Positions 32,881 to 44,158 of a stretch of DNA of 64,000 nucleotides are shown here, in pieces. The stretch's first letter is position 1, and each line of letters starts with the position of its first letter. The position numbers and the translations under genes are program-made. Origin of the DNA: Valencia hispanica (lineage: Eukaryota; Chordata; Actinopteri; Cyprinodontiformes; Valenciidae); contig OY747713.1 of assembly GCA_963556495.2 (NCBI GenBank), forward strand, positions 41,853,461 through 41,917,460, given 5' to 3'. The notes beneath the pieces are model-generated. The model was given only the letters and a program-made list of their open reading frames with translations, was not told where the DNA came from and made no database searches.

Positions 32881-33329
32881 GCGCATCTTCTTAACTCTGA
32901 TTCTAATGTTGTCCATGGATAACTTTAAGAGTGTAGATCTTTCCTCATTGAGTAATTATGCTCACATTTTTTGCGCGCTTCTTAAAGTTCAGTTTATTTA
33001 TTTCTTTAACTTAGATTCTGATAAAAGGATATATGCACCTAATGTTTAAGATGCTGTAGATGACTCCCTCTGGGTCTTCACTTTACATAAATCGAGAAAG
33101 TTGGTCCTGGAGGCTAAAACTAATGGCTAGTCCAAGATGGGCCAAGACCAAACCGTGTTAAACAAAAACCTCTTGTCTCAAGTACATAACAATGTTTTTG
33201 AACCTTCTAGGGGATTTGTGGATTTAATAGTGTTTTATTTCATTTTCATGTCACTAGGTTCAGCTTTGCAACAGCTTAGTTCTTTTAATTTTTACAGATT
33301 TTCTCAAATTTTCATCAAGCATCCTCTGA

Positions 33330-33900
33330 AACACGGTAAATTTAGAGCTGACTCTGGTCTTCTCGGCATCCTTGTCCTTTTGGATCCAAGTTCAGCCTTC
33401 GACACCATCTCTCACTCCATCCTCCTAAATAGACTTTCTTCTTTTGGCATCTCCAACACACCCCTAGCCTGGTTCCAATCTTATCACCTTGATTGCTTCC
33501 ATTTTATTCATCTGAAATCATTTCACTCTAATTTATTCCAGGTCACTTCTGGTGTTACCCTAGGGTTCAGTTTTAGGCCCTCTTCTCTATAATATATATA
33601 TTCTCCTTCTTGGTACAATTTTCTGTAAATTTGGTCTGCACTTTCACTGATGACACCTAGTTATACTGTATCGCTCCTGCAGGCCTGATTCCACCCTTAC
33701 ACCTTCTTTACTTTCAGATTTAATATCTGAATTAAAATCATGATTGAGCGCCAATGTCTTTTAAACTCAATGAGGATCAAACTGAAATCCACCTTATCGG
33801 CACCAAAGCTAATTTACTGAAGACAAATCCTTTCACCCTTACTACTGACAATTCTACAGTTTTCCCTTCACCACAGGTGTGTTTTCAATATCTTCACCAA
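33330..33900 (+). pseudogene. L2-type LINE reverse-transcriptase fragment
   Basis: Readable blocks are LLDPSSAFDTISHSILLNRL (normally LDLSAAFD), SSFGISNTPLAWFQSY, FQVTSGVTLGFS (normally VTSGVPQGSVLG), a 'FTDDT' remnant of YADDT near 33640-33656, and FKLNEDQTEIHLIGTK at about 33757-33804. Several frameshifts and stops are present. The first catalytic Asp of AFD is kept and the YADD motif is damaged. Confidence 0.75.
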
Positions 33901-34570
33901 ATGGCACAAAAGGTTCAGCAGATAAATAACATTAGAACAACAAAGCTTGTGTACAAACAAGAGGTCCCACTTTAACAGAAACTGCAGGTTTGGGCTTGGG
34001 TCTGGTGCATTTTTGGTTAAAACGTGTTTGATCTTCTTTCAATTAAGTTACTCACAGTGGGTTGAGGATCCTAAAATCTTAAGTGTAATAATTCTTCATA
34101 ATAACATTACTCAAATAAAAGTAAAAAGTACAGTGTTGTAACTCCTAAAAGTAACACTTTTCCAAGAAGTTAATTTGTTTATTTATTAGGATCCCCATTC
34201 GTTTAAATCAGAGTGGTTACCAATTTTCCTGGGGTCCAGTAAAGAAAAAACATAATTAAAAAAAGATAGTTATACAATACCGGCAATTTCAATATATCCA
34301 CAGTACTTTCAAGCAAAAAAAATGAATTACAGATTACATACAAAAGCCGGATGTATTAAACTTGTGGATTTACATCAATCTATAAAAACAAATATAACAA
34401 TCAGGTAGAATCAAGACTTTAAGACTTTAGTACTTTTTGAAATAATACATGCCCTTAACTCTTTAACATTTTTAGATAATTTACTCCATTACTGCGATGC
34501 TCTGTAAATAGCTGATTTTTGCAAGAAGTTTGTATTAGCATGCTTTACCATCAATTTAGTATTACAAGCA

Positions 34571-34980
34571 TATTCAAATTCAAAAATACTTTATTGATCC
34601 CAGAGGGAAATTAAGTGTTGGTATAGCTCATATAATAATTAATTCTTTAAGGAGTTTTTGTAGATGATGATAGCTGTGGGCAGGAAGGATTTCCTGTAGC
34701 GGTCTGTATTGCAGCGAAACTGAAGAAGCCTCCGAATGAAGACGCTCTGTTGTTGTATGACTGTCTCATGAAGAGGATGCTCAGGGTTGTCCATAAATTT
34801 TTTGATTTTATGAAGAATCCTTCTTTGCATTATCATCTCCAGATGTTCCACAGTTGTCCCAAAAACAGAACCAGCCTTCTTTATCAGGTTGTTTAGCTTT
34901 TCTAAATCCCTGGCTCTGATGCTGCTACCCCAACAGATGACAATGCAATGAGATATCCAGTGCAATGAGAGGTCAGGTCG
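34571..34980 (-). mobile_element. LINE 3' fragment (C-terminal RT region plus tail)
   Basis: The minus strand encodes a 108-codon piece with LEKLNNLIKKAGSVFGTT, '..RRILHKIKKFMDNPEHPLH' and '..RYRKSFLPTAIIIYKNS', the C-terminal domain seen in many fish LINEs. It is followed by a TTCCCTCTGGGATCAATAAA tail and A-rich end. It is nested in the next element. Confidence 0.65.
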
Positions 34981-35440
34981 ACCTGTTTTGAAAATAAATA
35001 TGTGCAGGTTATACTGCAGCTTGACATTTAATAGAGGCCATGACAGAGATCAGTGCATTTCAACAACACTAGTTGAGTACTGACATCTTAGGACTAAGCG
35101 AGCTGCCTTGTTTTGCACTAGCTGCAGCTTTAATAGGTCTGAATTCTTCGCCACAGACCATATAACGGAGCAGTAAGTCTATAAATCTAATTCCTACTGA
35201 GTTACCAATGTCCAACCCTTGATACCAACTGTTGATCATGTGGACAAGAGCTGTTGTAGTTGAATAATTAGATTTGTAAGCGTGTCCAAATTTTGTGAGC
35301 AAGCTAATTTCAACAAACTAATTTTGCATCTGCTTACACACTATTGTTTCCATAATTTTGCCTAAAACAGGTAATATACTGATAGGCCTACTGTTCGCTC
35401 CACTGAATGAAGCTTTTTTTCCCCTTCGGAATAGGAATTA
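34981..35440 (-). pseudogene. Decayed CR1/Rex1-like LINE with internal deletion
   Basis: On the minus strand 'RPISILPVLGKIMETIV', then 'STTTALVHMINSWYQGLD' and 'GNSVGIRFIDL' read as RT N-terminal text. After a deletion the text jumps to 'YCSVIWSVAKNSDLLKLQLV' and 'QNKAARLVLRCQY', the C-terminal domain of the same class. The palm with the catalytic YADD is absent. Confidence 0.65.
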
Positions 35441-35717
35441 TGTTGGAAACTTTCTGCTGCTATGGAAAAGGTACAGACAACAGAAAGCCAATGAAAATAT
35501 GGCATAGTGGGCATGACAAAATCTTAACTCAAGCAAAAGTAAATGAGTAAATGTTACTAGTTACTACTGACCTCTGCATCGGAAGTTGTTTTAAAGAACT
35601 AACTAGCAAGTGTTCTTTACAGTTAATGAGCTAGTACAGTTTGTTGTTGTCAAGAAATAACAGGTTAAGAGTTTAGCAAGTTGTGTAGGATACAATGATT
35701 GATGTGTTTGAAGTAGA

Positions 35718-36016
35718 TGTAAATGGTAAATGGCCTGTACTTGAATGACTTTATTTAGTCCAAAAGACACCAAAGCACTTCAAACTACATTCAGTCATTC
35801 ACCCATTCATTCACTTGGTGATGGTGGTAAGCTACATTGTAGCTACAGCTGACCTGGTGCTACTGGGCCACCGGGTCCTCTGACCACCACCAGCAGCCAA
35901 GGCAGGTGAACTGTCTTGCCCAAGGGCACAATGGCTGAGACAGACAGAGTGGGGGCTCGAGCCACCAACCCATCAGGTACAGGATGAACTCCTACCATCT
36001 GAGCCACCATTGCCCA
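35718..36016 (-). mobile_element. tRNA-derived SINE, copy 2
   Basis: The minus strand starts TGGTGGCTCAGATGGTAGGA (A box TGGCTCAGATGG) and reaches GGTGGCTCGAGCC (B box), followed by the body shared with 32564-32880 and the GGCCATTTACCATTTAC tail. It has the same orientation as copy 1. Confidence 0.8.
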
Positions 36017-37435
36017 ATGTGGAAGTGTAATTTTCCCGTTGCATCATGTGATCCAAGACAGAAGCGAATGGGAAAGAGCTGGCTATTCGAATACATGTTT
36101 TATGTCTTCACTTTCAGCAATTGTGCACAATAACATAACATTGAAAAACCAGCAACATCTACACTGGTCAGCCATGACCTGTTCAGATGGCTGGGATGGC
36201 CCTGGCATTATAACAGCATGTCCAGAGTAAAAGCACTCTAAAGTGCTGCTGTTGTTCACCAGAAGCTCAGAACAGAAAGTCATTGGATGTAATTTTCCTC
36301 CGAATGTCAGTTATGTTTTGCAGCTCAACGCTCTGGCTGAATTATTTATTTTCCAATACTTTGCTGTGTTTTTCTTGTTCTTGTTCTTGTTTTCTCTTTG
36401 TTTGGGAGGTCTAAGCTAAGCTGCTGCAGATGGAGCCCAGGGATTCACCAAGTATTGTGGGTATTACAAAGCCTATTTTAAATGTCCTTAGTGAAATATT
36501 GTTATCATAAGAGTCAGAGTACACACTGACTGAAATGTCAGTTTCTCTGTTTGTCTTTCTGCTACTTTTTCTGTGTAATATGCATTCAGTCAGACACACA
36601 GTTTCACAGACAGGACCCAAGGGCCAACCTATCCTCTGAAAACTACTAATCAACAATGAGTCACCCAGCATCTTATCAGATACTCTTTGTAACACTGCTG
36701 TTCAGTTTTTTTTTATTTTTCTTTTCAGATTGAAGCACAGTGCTGCCTGGGACTCATTTTAGTGATAAAACAACCCCAGGGTAGATAGGTATTAACAAGG
36801 ATGACTCATGTTTTCTGCAACCTGAAAGGTCAATCATAATCCTGTGTTTCATTTGAAAGAATGTTTCACAAATTCTCTACCTATTAAATGCACACTGTGA
36901 AGTGTCTTTGTAGTCTTAAATTGAAAGACAAACTGTCCCCCACCAGCAATTTTGCTCTGTTAGAAAACTATTACAGCATCCCAAGAAATTAGAATATGGA
37001 GTTTGCTTCTAGATATGGGGGTGCACTTGAGGGGTATCTAGTTAAAAAAACATCAGTTGTGCTGGGATAATGCTTGGGATTAAAATGTAACTGGTACTGA
37101 GAAGTGAACAAACTACCTTAATCCAACATGTTTTGTTGTGTTATCGATCATGACAACAGTGAAAGGTAAAATGTAATACCTTCAAAGGGAAATAGAATAA
37201 GGGCCCACATGATATAGTCCCCAATTCATTTGAACAAACCTAACAAGTACTGTGTCCACAGAGGTGAGTTAAAAAAATGGCTAAAACTGTCTTGATTGAA
37301 GATATAGAACAACTTGCAAAAAGTTTGTAACTCTATATACAGATGTAATTATCTTTTAATTTCAAAATTGTGCATTACTACATAGACCAAGCTTTTACTA
37401 ACAAAGGTAAAAGTCAGTAAAACGATTTTCCGTCT
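36017..37435. other. No gene recognised
   Basis: Anonymous AT-rich DNA. Short frames on both strands show no homology. Confidence 0.3.
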
Positions 37436-37439
37436 GTAA

Positions 37440-38300
37440 AGTCAGTAAAAAGATTTTAGAGTTAATGGACCAAAGCAACCACTGGATATTAAACATTCAG
37501 TCATATTTCTGGGAGGAGAAGAATTATTAATCGTTTCTGAGTTCAAATATTTTGGCGTGATGCGTGATTCGACATCAAGCTTCATGAGCCATATTAAAAG
37601 AATATCTAATACCGTGAAATTCAATTAACGCAATTTCAAGCAAATACAAAGTTTCATAACATTTGATGCTGCTAAACTGTTTTTACATTCAATAATCCGG
37701 CCACACATTGAACACTGTATCCCATTTTGGTCGTTTACAGCTGTAAATCCATGTAAAAATCATAGAATCAGATCTTCTGTCTCAATATAACTTTTTAAGT
37801 TTTGAGAATGTTAAAAATTATATATTTGCCTGTTTACATATGAAAGGCAAATGGTTTTGCTCCACCACCCATCTTCTACTATATTACAAAACGGGACCAT
37901 GGCGGGCTTCTTCTAGGGGGAATTGTGAGGTCCCATCCAGAAAAACAGCCTCTGGACAAAATGCTCCTTCTGTAAACGGCAGTAAGATCTGGAACAGTCT
38001 CCCACTCCCCATAAGGGAATGCTATACTGTACAAGCTTTTAAAGTCAACTCAAAAATTGGCTGAAATGAAACCAGTCATATAACCATTAACCTTTGAGCT
38101 GTTGTTACTATATAAAATGTAATGTGTATGTCTGTGATGTGTATTTCCCCATATCTTCTCCTGCTCTGTTTGAAAATGTTTTTGTTCGACCTGACTTGGT
38201 ACTGCAGATGTGAATTACTGCTCATGCTATAATTTACATGTATTGCTATTTCAATATATGTTCATTAATGTGAACTGTCCCTATCAAATAAATGAATAAA
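37440..38300 (+). mobile_element. LINE 3' end (RT C-terminus and tail)
   Basis: The text includes 'ELLIVSEFKYFGVMRDSTSS' (normally FKYLGV.LDS.L), '..RISNTVKFN..', 'LFLHSIIRPHIEHCIPFW', then the 3' coding block at 37840-38064 with KIWNSLPLPIRECYTVQAFK (normally WNSLP..IRE....FK..LK). It ends 'CTATCAAATAAATGAATAAA' and A-rich. Several stops are present. Confidence 0.7.
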
Positions 38301-39425
38301 AAATTAAAAAAATTAAAAAGACTTCAAGTTCACGCTAAAATAGTTTTAGGGATCTCTCAAGAACTGGGAAAAACAAAGGACCAGATCTGAACACCAGACA
38401 AAATTAGTGAAAGAGATTTCTTAATTTATTTAAGGAAAATCTTCAGGCAGCAGACCCCACTCATTGCTCCTCTTCTCAGTTAGACTCTGAAAATAGAAAA
38501 TTAGAATAATTATATAGAAAGGTCAGGAGCAAATCTTCTGAATGATAAATAGAAATGGTAAATAATGGTATTATTTACCCCAGAAACTCCTCACTTTCTT
38601 ATGGATTACCCCTGCAGCCTGCAGTAACCAGTGGAGAACAGAGAGGGTGCTGCAGAACCAAAAAAATAAGGAAACAGGTTACCGGAAGTGGGTTTTCAGG
38701 TGGCTGGATGGGCTGAGGAAGTCCGCCCACAACTTCAGGACGGGAAACTTTAAAGAGAAATCCAGGAAAAGTTTCTTTGAGGATAAAAACAGACTTGTAG
38801 ACTTTGCAAAGCTGACGTAATGGAAGGGATTTACATAAGAGGCGGGGAACTGGCAGGATAGATCGGTAGGTCGTCGGCCAGGTGGGGGTACACAGTGAGG
38901 AAGGTAGAGAGGCGATCAGCTTGGAGACGAAGTTTGGCAGGAAGGATCAAGAGGACTGACAGTGGTTCAGGAACCGGATGGTGGCAATAATAATAAGTCA
39001 GACAAGGATTAGGCAGGAATTAAAATTGATAAGACAGAAACTTGAACATACGCTTGACTTGGATCTATAGCTGGAATGCTGTGACGAGGCAAACGGACGA
39101 TGTGGCACTGGAAGGAGGTCGGAGGCTGGTATATATATGCACTGGTAGAACAAGTGATTGACATGACGGCTGATTGGGCCCAGCTGAGTAGCATGACAGA
39201 TAACAAGCCAAGATCAACTCAAATAAAAAAGTTAAATCTTCAATTTTGAATTTGCTTGGGAATGTATTAAAAAACCAGAAAGGGAAATTTTGCATGACAA
39301 ATCATAAGGTCAAGTGCCAGTATTTTACAAATGTACCAAGTAGATCTCCGCCAGAGTTTTGGAAGTGAATACAAGAGACCAGCTTTCCTTTGTCTTTTGG
39401 GTAATTTCAGTGGCCTACTAGGATG
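38301..39425. other. No gene; possible LTR-like stretch
   Basis: Nothing coding is recognised. The part 38830-39200 has the mixed composition and TATATATATGC box of an LTR promoter and an end like GTAGCATGACAG, but no partner LTR or target duplication was found. Confidence 0.25.
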
Positions 39426-39429
39426 ACAG

Positions 39430-39475
39430 ATGGATGGATGGATGGATGGATGGATGGATGGATGGATGGATGGAT
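39430..39475. repeat. (GGAT)n microsatellite
   Basis: About eleven GGAT units in a row. Confidence 0.95.
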
Positions 39476-39620
39476 ATTGACAGGAAATGGAGGCTCACTT
39501 AAGACAACCCATGACTAATACCCAGTAATTACTCTCCTCCTCTGAGATTTCTATTTGTAATTACAGACATAAGAATTTCTAATTCAATATAAGATGCTTC
39601 AATAGTTTACATGAAGAATT

Positions 39621-39973
39621 GTGTATCAACTTAGGCTGAAAGGTCACTCTGAAAGAAAGAAGCCATTAGCCCAAAAGCAACATTTAAAGCCATTGTACAA
39701 ATGCCCACAGAGACAAATACCTTACTTTTTGGGAGACGTGACCTGTGACCTGATTCAAACTAAAGTTAACGTATTTAAAGCCAATGACCATCACTACATT
39801 TGGAGGGAAAAGGGACAAGCTTGCAATCCTGGGAGCTTCATCTCAACTATTAGGTACAGGGGTGGCAGCATCATAAGGTGGAAGAAACTTTACACAGGAA
39901 GAGGATCAAAATTCAGCCAAATTCTTGTTAGAGATACGCAAAACGTCTGCCCCAAGTCAAAGAGTTTAAATAG
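39621..39973 (+). pseudogene. Tc1-like transposase fragment
   Basis: The frame holds CDLIQTKVNVFKANDHHYIW, then REKGQACNPGSFISTIRYRG and GSIIRWK. These follow the '..SDETK..LFG....YVWRK....ISTVKHGGGSIMLWG' part of Tc1 transposases, with the first catalytic Asp region altered (SDET to DLIQT). It ends where a different element begins. Confidence 0.55.
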
Positions 39974-40460
39974 TACGGTGTGTCCATAAAGTCTCTTTAT
40001 AATTAAAAGGTAAATATTCCAAAGGCAGTTGATAAGATATATTACCCAGATTTATTTTATTGTAATCAGTGGTTGTCAAAGTTGGCAATCGCATTGAATG
40101 TGTGTTTCAGGCATCCTGTTGGTGAAAGAGGTACTGTTAAATGAAACCCTAAACAATTGCTACTCGTCAAGAGAAGGCACAATGTGTATCATGGTGTATT
40201 GAGACAAAAATGGGATGTGCAGATTCACCAAAACTACAGGACAACGTATGGAAGAGATCCAATATCACGTCCTTCAATTTGTGCATGGCACAAGAAATGT
40301 ATGTAGAGAGGGAGAGTATTGGATAAAGGGTGGAGTGGGCGACCAAGAACATCTGAGAAAAATGTTGATCGTGTAAGACAATTCTTTGCTTGTTCTTCCG
40401 CAAAGTCCATCCAAACTGCTGCCAGACAGTTAGAACTACCATGTTCAGACACGATCGTAT
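39974..40460 (+). pseudogene. mariner/IS630-like N-terminal fragment
   Basis: The sequence starts GTGTGTCCATAAAGTCTCTT, which looks like a mariner-type terminal repeat. It then encodes 'ATRQEKAQCVSWCIET', '..DVQIHQNYRTTYGRDPISRP', a WHKK-like block, LDKGWSGRPRTSEKNVDRVR and 'SSAKSIQTAARQLELP', the paired helix-turn-helix DNA-binding half of this transposase class. The DDE half is absent. It lies inside or beside the Tc1 fragment. Confidence 0.55.
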
Positions 40461-42425
40461 ACCCTCACATCCTCTACATCACAGTCATCACTTCTTTCCT
40501 AAGGGGGTCTAGACTCATCCAATGTCCTATGAAAGTCACACTGAACTCCTATGAAACATCTCCAGAGTCTCCCCCGAAATCTCTTTTCTCCATCCTACCC
40601 ATCATTCTTAATCGTGGCATTCACAAGCAAAAGGACTTAAAAGTATAAATTAGGAATAACAGAAAATATCACAGTGCCGTACTCTCCTCAGCTCTGCTCA
40701 TTATAGCGAACTTCGACACTGTTGTACAAATTATCCCCCTACTTCTTCCATGTGATGTCAGTTAAACCTCAGTAGAAAGCATTGAGATAATTGCATTGTG
40801 GTAACTATCATTCAACCAACGCCTACATTGTTGAAAAGTAACATAGGAGCCACATCCAGCAGGAGTCTGAGTTGTCCCATTTGTCACTCCATGTCTCCCT
40901 ATTAGGCTTCGTCTGATGAAACCCACTGCCCAGTGTGGAGAAATATGGCAGTTGAGTGCTGCTAAGCAACACACGTGTGTTGTACTCACTAAAATCACCT
41001 CCCCAGAGAATCTGACACCACTTGGCCTGCTGTGTCCCCTCTGCCTCTCTGCCCACAGACTGGTAATAAGGATATGCTATGTTATTGTCAGAAGGTCACG
41101 CTGATGCCTTCTCTTTCTTTTTGAAAGATGGAGACATGGGCTCTGGGTCTCAACTGCTCTGTGAGTTTTTTGACCCACAGCAACCAGGCAGCTTTTACTA
41201 AAGGACAGGTTAGGAGCCTTCAGGCTCAGGATTACAGCATTTCTGTAGGAGTAAGCTAAAACTGTAAACTTTATCACTGCTTTCCTGTTCTTCGTGTATG
41301 AATGTTTTTCAGTGACTTTTTTGGTCCCTTAGAAATTATGGAGTATGAAAACTGTCAAAGAGATGTGTGCATGATTTGAAGCATTTGTATGTGTACTTGT
41401 ATGTCAGTAAAAGTGTTGTACACACAATTCTGCTGTGATATACTTGAGTCTGGGAAATTGTGCGGGTTAGGAATGTTTTCATGAGAGTATGAATCTAAAA
41501 GCTGCGAGTGCAAAACCTTGTCAATATAACTGTAATTTTTACAACTTTAAAGTCTTCACTGCTGTGAACACAAATTCAACCTTGGGGGTATGAGCAGCAG
41601 ACAGTTGAAATGACGCCACCGAGGAGCGGGGGGGTTGGGGGTGATCGAACCACTGATTCCACCAAATGCGGCATGCTCCAAATTCAAAGATGGCTGACAG
41701 TGGACTGGGTGGAGCTACCAGCGCAGGTGGAGCATAACTGGTCATTTTAAATAACATACAGTTCTTGGACTTACAAACATACTGCTATAGCCTGCAAGTT
41801 CACAACATTGCGATTATGCTAAGTTAGTGCTAGCATTACTAGCAGTGGTAGTTAGCTTGTGCTAATTAATTTATATATATATATATATATATATACATAC
41901 ATACACATATGTGTGAATGTATAAATTTGAGAATCAAATGTCAAATGTGATGATCTGTTTAAATTATATCTTTATATATTTAACCAAACAGATGGTTTCA
42001 GGTTAGTTCAAAATGGAGTCAGCAGAATGAATTTTAGGCTGAATTATTTATTATTTTATTTATGTATTTCCTAAACAGACAGTGGACCTGCAAGCCCTAA
42101 TTCCCAATCAATCTGAGCTTTTGGTAAAAATCAAAGGTTTTTTTTGTACATACTTTTCATACACTATTTGCTGTGCTTCACTATGTGATTTACAAATCAA
42201 ATAGTACTATTATCATTGCAGTGCAAACACCACCTTTTGCATTGGGCCAAAGTTTTCCTTTTACCAGATTTTTCGTGGGATTTTCTGCCACAACCATATG
42301 AGTCAGAAAGGTGGCTTCTGTGCTCTGTTTGAATCACGGATTATACAGCTATTACACGTGTCAAAGGTAGCGTTTAACTCTTTTGACCATTATGAAATTG
42401 TTAGTTTCACTCAATAAATACTAAG
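40461..42425. other. No gene recognised
   Basis: Anonymous DNA with a (TA)n/(CATA)n microsatellite at 41871-41912. A mixed-composition stretch at 41570-41760 may be part of an old repeat. Confidence 0.3.
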
Positions 42426-42429
42426 AATC

Positions 42430-43260
42430 GAGCGTTCATTTCTATTACGACTGGCACCACATTTTCACATTTAGGTTGAGGTCGCGGCCCTTCCAGAAGC
42501 TGAATGTCAACGTGTTTGAACCATTTCAAATCAGGTTAGCTGTATGTTTTGGAGCATTGGTTGGATGGTAGGACCAGCTAATGGTTTTCATGTTTCCATC
42601 ATCTAGCTGGGGGTTTGAGATGATGTTGAACTATTAGGAAATAGTCCCCCGTTTAGTATTCATCCCACTTTATGGGAAGCACCAGAACCTTTGGTGGCAA
42701 AACAGACTCTCAGCGTGACGGTGCCACCCTCATTGCTTGACGGTTCTTGGTTTCGTTCTGACTCACCCCCTCTTCTTGGTGTTCTCGGTGTTGTGGCCTT
42801 TTTTTCCACATATGAATGGCTTTCACTTGTCCATGCTGGCTTCCTTCTTGGTCATCGTCCTCTCAGTCCATGGAACGTTTCACCATTGATAGCAACAGCT
42901 GTGTTTCATTTTATCATCAGTTTGAGGCTGGGAGGTAACCAGTTTGTTCCTGCAGATTCTACCAAATAACCTTTCATCTGAGAGTGACAGTTTGAATCAG
43001 AGACTTAAGACTTGGACACAGCTGGATTTTCTAACAGGATGATGTTCCCAAACACACATCAGCACTGGTTTTGCAATGAATGAGCAGGCAAACATTAGAT
43101 TTTCAAAATCTCTCAACATCTTTAAAAATGGAACGATCTGTCTCAAAAGGCAGGTCAAGCAGTTTGAATGAGCTCTCCCATTTCTGACCAGAACTGTAGA
43201 CTTATAAAATTATGTAAAAGTCTTAAAAGAAGGTCTTCCTTTTAAAGGGAGACTAGAGGT
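42430..43260 (+). pseudogene. Old Tc1-like transposon remnant
   Basis: The part 43030-43200 reads 'QDDVPKHTSALVLQ', '..QANIRFSKSLNIFKNGTI' in mixed frames and 'CLKRQVKQFE', consistent with the second catalytic block and C-terminus of a Tc1 transposase. Upstream text on this strand (42690-42930) looks like the preceding part but is badly decayed. Confidence 0.4.
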
Positions 43261-44156
43261 GAAGTTATTTTTCTACATGCAAAAGTTAAACCAAAGCACA
43301 CTGCATCCATCCTGCAGCAGGTTGCGTGTCATGTTTCATTCCAAAATGGCAGCATTAGCTACTTAATCATAACAACGAAGGACAGACTAAGTGCATAAAC
43401 ATTTTATCATCAAACTTCAGGTGACACAGTGAGGCTTGTAGCCCACATCCCGCTTCTTTTTTTCTCCTGTCTTGACTATGTTATTCTGCTGTCACTGAGC
43501 TATCACCCTGTATTTGTTTTCCACCCTCCAGGCGTACCACATTTAGTATCAGAGACTCTACTCGTGTATCAGAGACGCCAGCGGACCGCACACTGAGCAC
43601 AAGCCGCCGACGCTGATTTCATGCTGCGGTTCAGCGGCAATAACTCATACAGGAGGACCACACACTCCTACTCCTTCTGCAAATGGAATAAAGTGGTACA
43701 GATAAGAACATGTGGGAGTGTATCACAGAGAGAATTTAACTGCCAGGGCTGAATTAACGGCTGGCGGTGGCGGTCATCAGCACTCCGTATTGCATGTGTG
43801 GACATAACCTACAGGATTTACCCAGCACTGTTACATGTAGCTTCTTTAAGAGATCGACAAATTGAATGAGTAAGTTCAGGAGCGCTGTAAGAGGCCATAA
43901 CTGGATGAACTGTAAATCTCTTTGGTACTGTAGAGAAGAAACACCCAGCAGTTAGGCAGCTGGGTTCTGTGCCACGCTGACTCACGAGCTCAGGCCGCAG
44001 AGAATGGAACTGCAACTCCAGTCATACAGATGACGGGAGGTAAATGTCACCTCTTGAAATGTGAGGCAGGTTTTTGAAAAGCATCCCATAGATGTTTTTT
44101 TAGCATTAGGACACATATATGTGTTTTTATACTTCATTTCTTTCCTGTTTGAAATA
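43261..44156. other. No gene recognised
   Basis: Mixed-composition anonymous DNA; no frame or repeat end is recognised. Confidence 0.3.
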
Positions 44157-44158
44157 TA

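Noticed and set aside
32835..36000. Functional tRNA genes at the B-box-like sites
   Set aside because: Only SINE heads are present; cloverleaf arms and the acceptor stem are not intact.
38830..39200. Possible solo LTR
   Set aside because: It has a TATA-like box and a GACAG-type end, but no matching start, partner LTR or target duplication was found.
39430..39475. (GGAT)n run as a Rex3 3' tail
   Set aside because: Rex3 copies often end in a similar microsatellite, but no Rex3 sequence precedes it on either strand.
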